In this document: piece after piece, positions 29,965-31,480 of the stretch
Numbering within the stretch: position 1 is the first letter of the stretch
Layout of the letters: every line of letters begins with the position of its first letter
NCBI GenBank assembly: GCA_902783915.1
Contig: CACZSX010000083.1
Coordinates: forward strand, 1 to 31,480
Source: an uncultured Erysipelotrichaceae bacterium
GTDB lineage: Bacteria > Bacillota_I > Bacilli_A > RF39 > UBA660
Direction of reading: 5' to 3'
DNA length: 31,480 nucleotides
Translations under genes and position numbers: made by a program
Notes under the pieces: model-generated
Told to the model about the DNA's origin: nothing
Databases searched by the model: none
The model's input: only the letters and a program-made list of their open reading frames with translations

Positions 29965-31234
29965 ATTTCATATTTGGATAATCTATTTCTTTTACTAATA
30001 CACTCTTTATTGTATTTATATCAGATTCATTACCTCTTGTTTTAACACATATATAATTTGATGTATGACCAGTTATTATTCCATCTTCATATGTTTCTAC
30101 TAATATATCTAATTTTTTATTTATAAACTTAGTCATATAATTTATTTCTAATTCTTTAGATAATTCAAGTATCTTTCTTACTCTTAATTTTTTAATAGAT
30201 TCATCTACTTGATTATTCATTAAATCTGCAGGAGTACCTTTTCTTCTTGAATATGGGAATACATGTACTTTAGTAAAATTAACTTTTTTAATAAACTCAT
30301 ATGTGTCATTAAAATCATTATCAGTTTCATTGGGGAATCCTACTATCAAATCTGTTGTAATAGATATATCTGGTCTTATACTTCTTATTTTTTCTATTTT
30401 ATTATAAAAATAATTTGTATCATATTTTCTATTCATTAATTTTAATATCTTATCACAACCTGATTGTAATGGTATATGTATATGATCTACTATTTTCTTA
30501 TTTTGTAATACTTTCATAAATTTATCATCTAATTCAGTTATTTCAATAGATGATATTCGTATTCTTAAAAGTCCATCTATTTTACATAATTCAGTTAGTA
30601 AGTCACTAAAATCATAATCATATTTATCTTTACCATAATGACCAGTATGAATACCTGTTAATACCACTTCTTTATATCCATTATTTACTAAACAATTAAC
30701 TTCTCTTATTACATCTTCTTTTTCTTTGCTTCTTATTCCACCTCTTGAATATGGAATTATACAATAAGAACAAAAGTTATTACATCCATCTTGTATTTTT
30801 ACAAATGCTCTCGTCTTTGTTTCAAATTTATCTAATTCCATAGGTTCAAAACAAGTTTTCATAATATTATCTATTATTGTTTTATTTTCTTTATTTTTTA
30901 TATATTCCTCTACTAAATCTACTACTTTAGATTTATTACTATTACCTATAATTATATTTACTCCAGGAATACTCTTTATATCTTCACTTCTCACTTGACT
31001 ATAACAACCCATTACTACAATTATTGCATTAGGATTATTTCTTACTGCTTGTCTTATAATATTTCTACTCTTTTTATCACTAGTATTAGTTACTGTACAA
31101 GTATTAATTATGACTATATGAGATTTATCATTAAAATCTACTATTTCATATCCTCTTTTTTTAAACATATTCATAATTACTTCAGATTCATATAAATTAA
31201 CTTTACAACCTAAAGTATAAAATGATACCTTCAC
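29963..31234 (-). CDS. mtaB: tRNA t6A37 methylthiotransferase MtaB
   Basis: 423 residues, GTG start at 31232-31234 supported by GGAGG 7 nt upstream. LGCKVNLYESE (C10), NTCTVTN (C46), GCYSQ (C77) and radical-SAM C151-x3-C155-x2-C158 (CNNFCSYC) are intact, and a short TRAM-like end is present. YTLGCKVN and GGIRSKEKEDV place it with MtaB (YqeV) rather than MiaB or RimO. It converts t6A37 to ms2t6A37 in ANN-reading tRNAs. In Bacillus it lies after prmA-rsmE; here an unrelated gene precedes it. Confidence 0.95.
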   Translation of the reverse strand: MKVSFYTLGCKVNLYESEVIMNMFKKRGYEIVDFNDKSHIVIINTCTVTNTSDKKSRNIIRQAVRNNPNAIIVVMGCYSQVRSEDIKSIPGVNIIIGNSNKSKVVDLVEEYIKNKENKTIIDNIMKTCFEPMELDKFETKTRAFVKIQDGCNNFCSYCIIPYSRGGIRSKEKEDVIREVNCLVNNGYKEVVLTGIHTGHYGKDKYDYDFSDLLTELCKIDGLLRIRISSIEITELDDKFMKVLQNKKIVDHIHIPLQSGCDKILKLMNRKYDTNYFYNKIEKIRSIRPDISITTDLIVGFPNETDNDFNDTYEFIKKVNFTKVHVFPYSRRKGTPADLMNNQVDESIKKLRVRKILELSKELEINYMTKFINKKLDILVETYEDGIITGHTSNYICVKTRGNESDINTIKSVLVKEIDYPNMK

Positions 31235-31251
31235 ACTACCACCTCCACTAA

Positions 31252-31260
31252 ATTATAACA
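31252..31260 (-). promoter_or_regulatory. Proximal extended -10 promoter of mtaB
   Basis: TGTTATAAT on the minus strand, leader about 11 nt with GGAGG. No good -35. It may work with the distal promoter at 31280-31307. Confidence 0.6.
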
Positions 31261-31279
31261 TACATTTGGCATAGCGGTT

Positions 31280-31307
31280 ATTATATCATAAAGTATTAAA
31301 AAAACAA
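31280..31307 (-). promoter_or_regulatory. Distal promoter of mtaB, overlapping a terminator
   Basis: On the minus strand TTGTTT (31302-31307), 16-nt spacer, TATAAT (31280-31285) with an extended -10 TG. The -35 is made of the terminator stem end and T-tract of the preceding gene. Confidence 0.6.
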
Positions 31308-31318
31308 CTTATAAGTTG
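31298..31318 (-). terminator. Terminator of the right-edge gene
   Basis: CAACTT (31305-31310) pairs with AAGTTG (31313-31318), and seven Ts follow on the minus strand. The gene's TAA is in the loop. Confidence 0.8.
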
Positions 31319-31480
31319 CTTCTAAATCTCTTTAATGAATTTAAATATTCTTCATTTCCTTCTTTCTTTGGTTCAGTATAAATTGATGAAAATACTTCTC
31401 TTTTTTCTTCTTTAACTATTGGTATTCTTCCAGTTTGATAATCTTCTTCATCAATCACTAAGAAATCATCATCTACTTTA
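31309..31480 (-). CDS. 3' end of an unknown gene, cut by the window edge
   Basis: 56 codons plus stop are open on the minus strand, starting KVDDDFLVIDEEDYQTGR and ending EEYLNSLKRFRSNL. The piece is highly charged and probably disordered apart from the last helix. No family is recognised. It is supported by the terminator overlapping its TAA and by the co-directional layout. The promoter of mtaB overlaps this terminator. Confidence 0.75.
   Translation of the reverse strand, partial: KVDDDFLVIDEEDYQTGRIPIVKEEKREVFSSIYTEPKKEGNEEYLNSLKRFRSNL

Noticed and set aside
1..31480. CRISPR arrays, insertion sequences, prophage or attachment sites
   Set aside because: No regularly spaced repeats, transposase, integrase or flanking direct repeats were seen.

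Overview
The window is strongly AT-rich bacterial chromosome, densely packed, with nearly all genes on the minus strand. Gene content and order point to a low-GC Firmicutes lineage close to Bacilli/Mollicutes, such as an uncultured gut group of the RF39/Erysipelotrichia kind. Evidence: rimP-nusA-ylxR-infB-rbfA and alaS-ruvX-yrzB-yrrN-yrrO orders, ParE-type topoisomerase IV, and a miaB-ymcA pair as in Bacillus. TGA is used as a stop (infB, xseA), so this is the standard bacterial code, not the Mycoplasma code. No mobile element, CRISPR array or rRNA was seen, and no gene-free stretch exceeds 300 bases.

Layout, left to right. (1) A tRNA cut by the window edge, with a perfect consensus promoter. 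(2) The translation/transcription operon rimP-nusA-rnpM-infB-rbfA (73-4106), whose leader carries a GAGTGGG hairpin; RimP is reduced to its N-terminal domain and ylxQ is absent. (3) A membrane-anchored protein of unknown function (4214-5005). (4) A five-gene unit transcribed from about 9570 down to 5080: prepilin-like protein, DUF2207-like membrane protein, HerA-type ATPase, secreted/anchored staphylococcal-nuclease-type enzyme, YebC. (5) A plus-strand lipid cassette plsC - AMP-forming acyl ligase - plsC (9658-12539), convergent with (6) miaB-ricA (12548-14279). (7) Two more prepilin-like genes, parE without parC, and a unit trhP1-trhP2-42-residue-repeat protein (14335-20230). (8) xseA-xseB-alaS-ruvX-yrzB (20284-25119). 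(9) A YwaF-like membrane protein divergent from a small unknown gene with very strong expression signals. (10) nusB, then mutS with a YbaK-type editing protein, mtaB, and the 3' end of a further unknown gene at the right edge.

Most genes serve translation (initiation factor 2, ribosome maturation, alanyl-tRNA charging, tRNA position 34 and 37 modification, misacylated-tRNA editing) and DNA upkeep (ParE, MutS, ExoVII, RuvX). The most unusual content is the HerA/nuclease/prepilin unit and the 42-residue repeat protein just upstream of parE.

Across the window, intergenic DNA follows one compact design: the stop codon lies inside a terminator hairpin, the T-tract runs within 0-7 bases of the next gene's -35 (or extended -10), and the predicted leader is only about 10-26 nt. 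The rimP leader, about 50 nt with a hairpin, is the clear exception.
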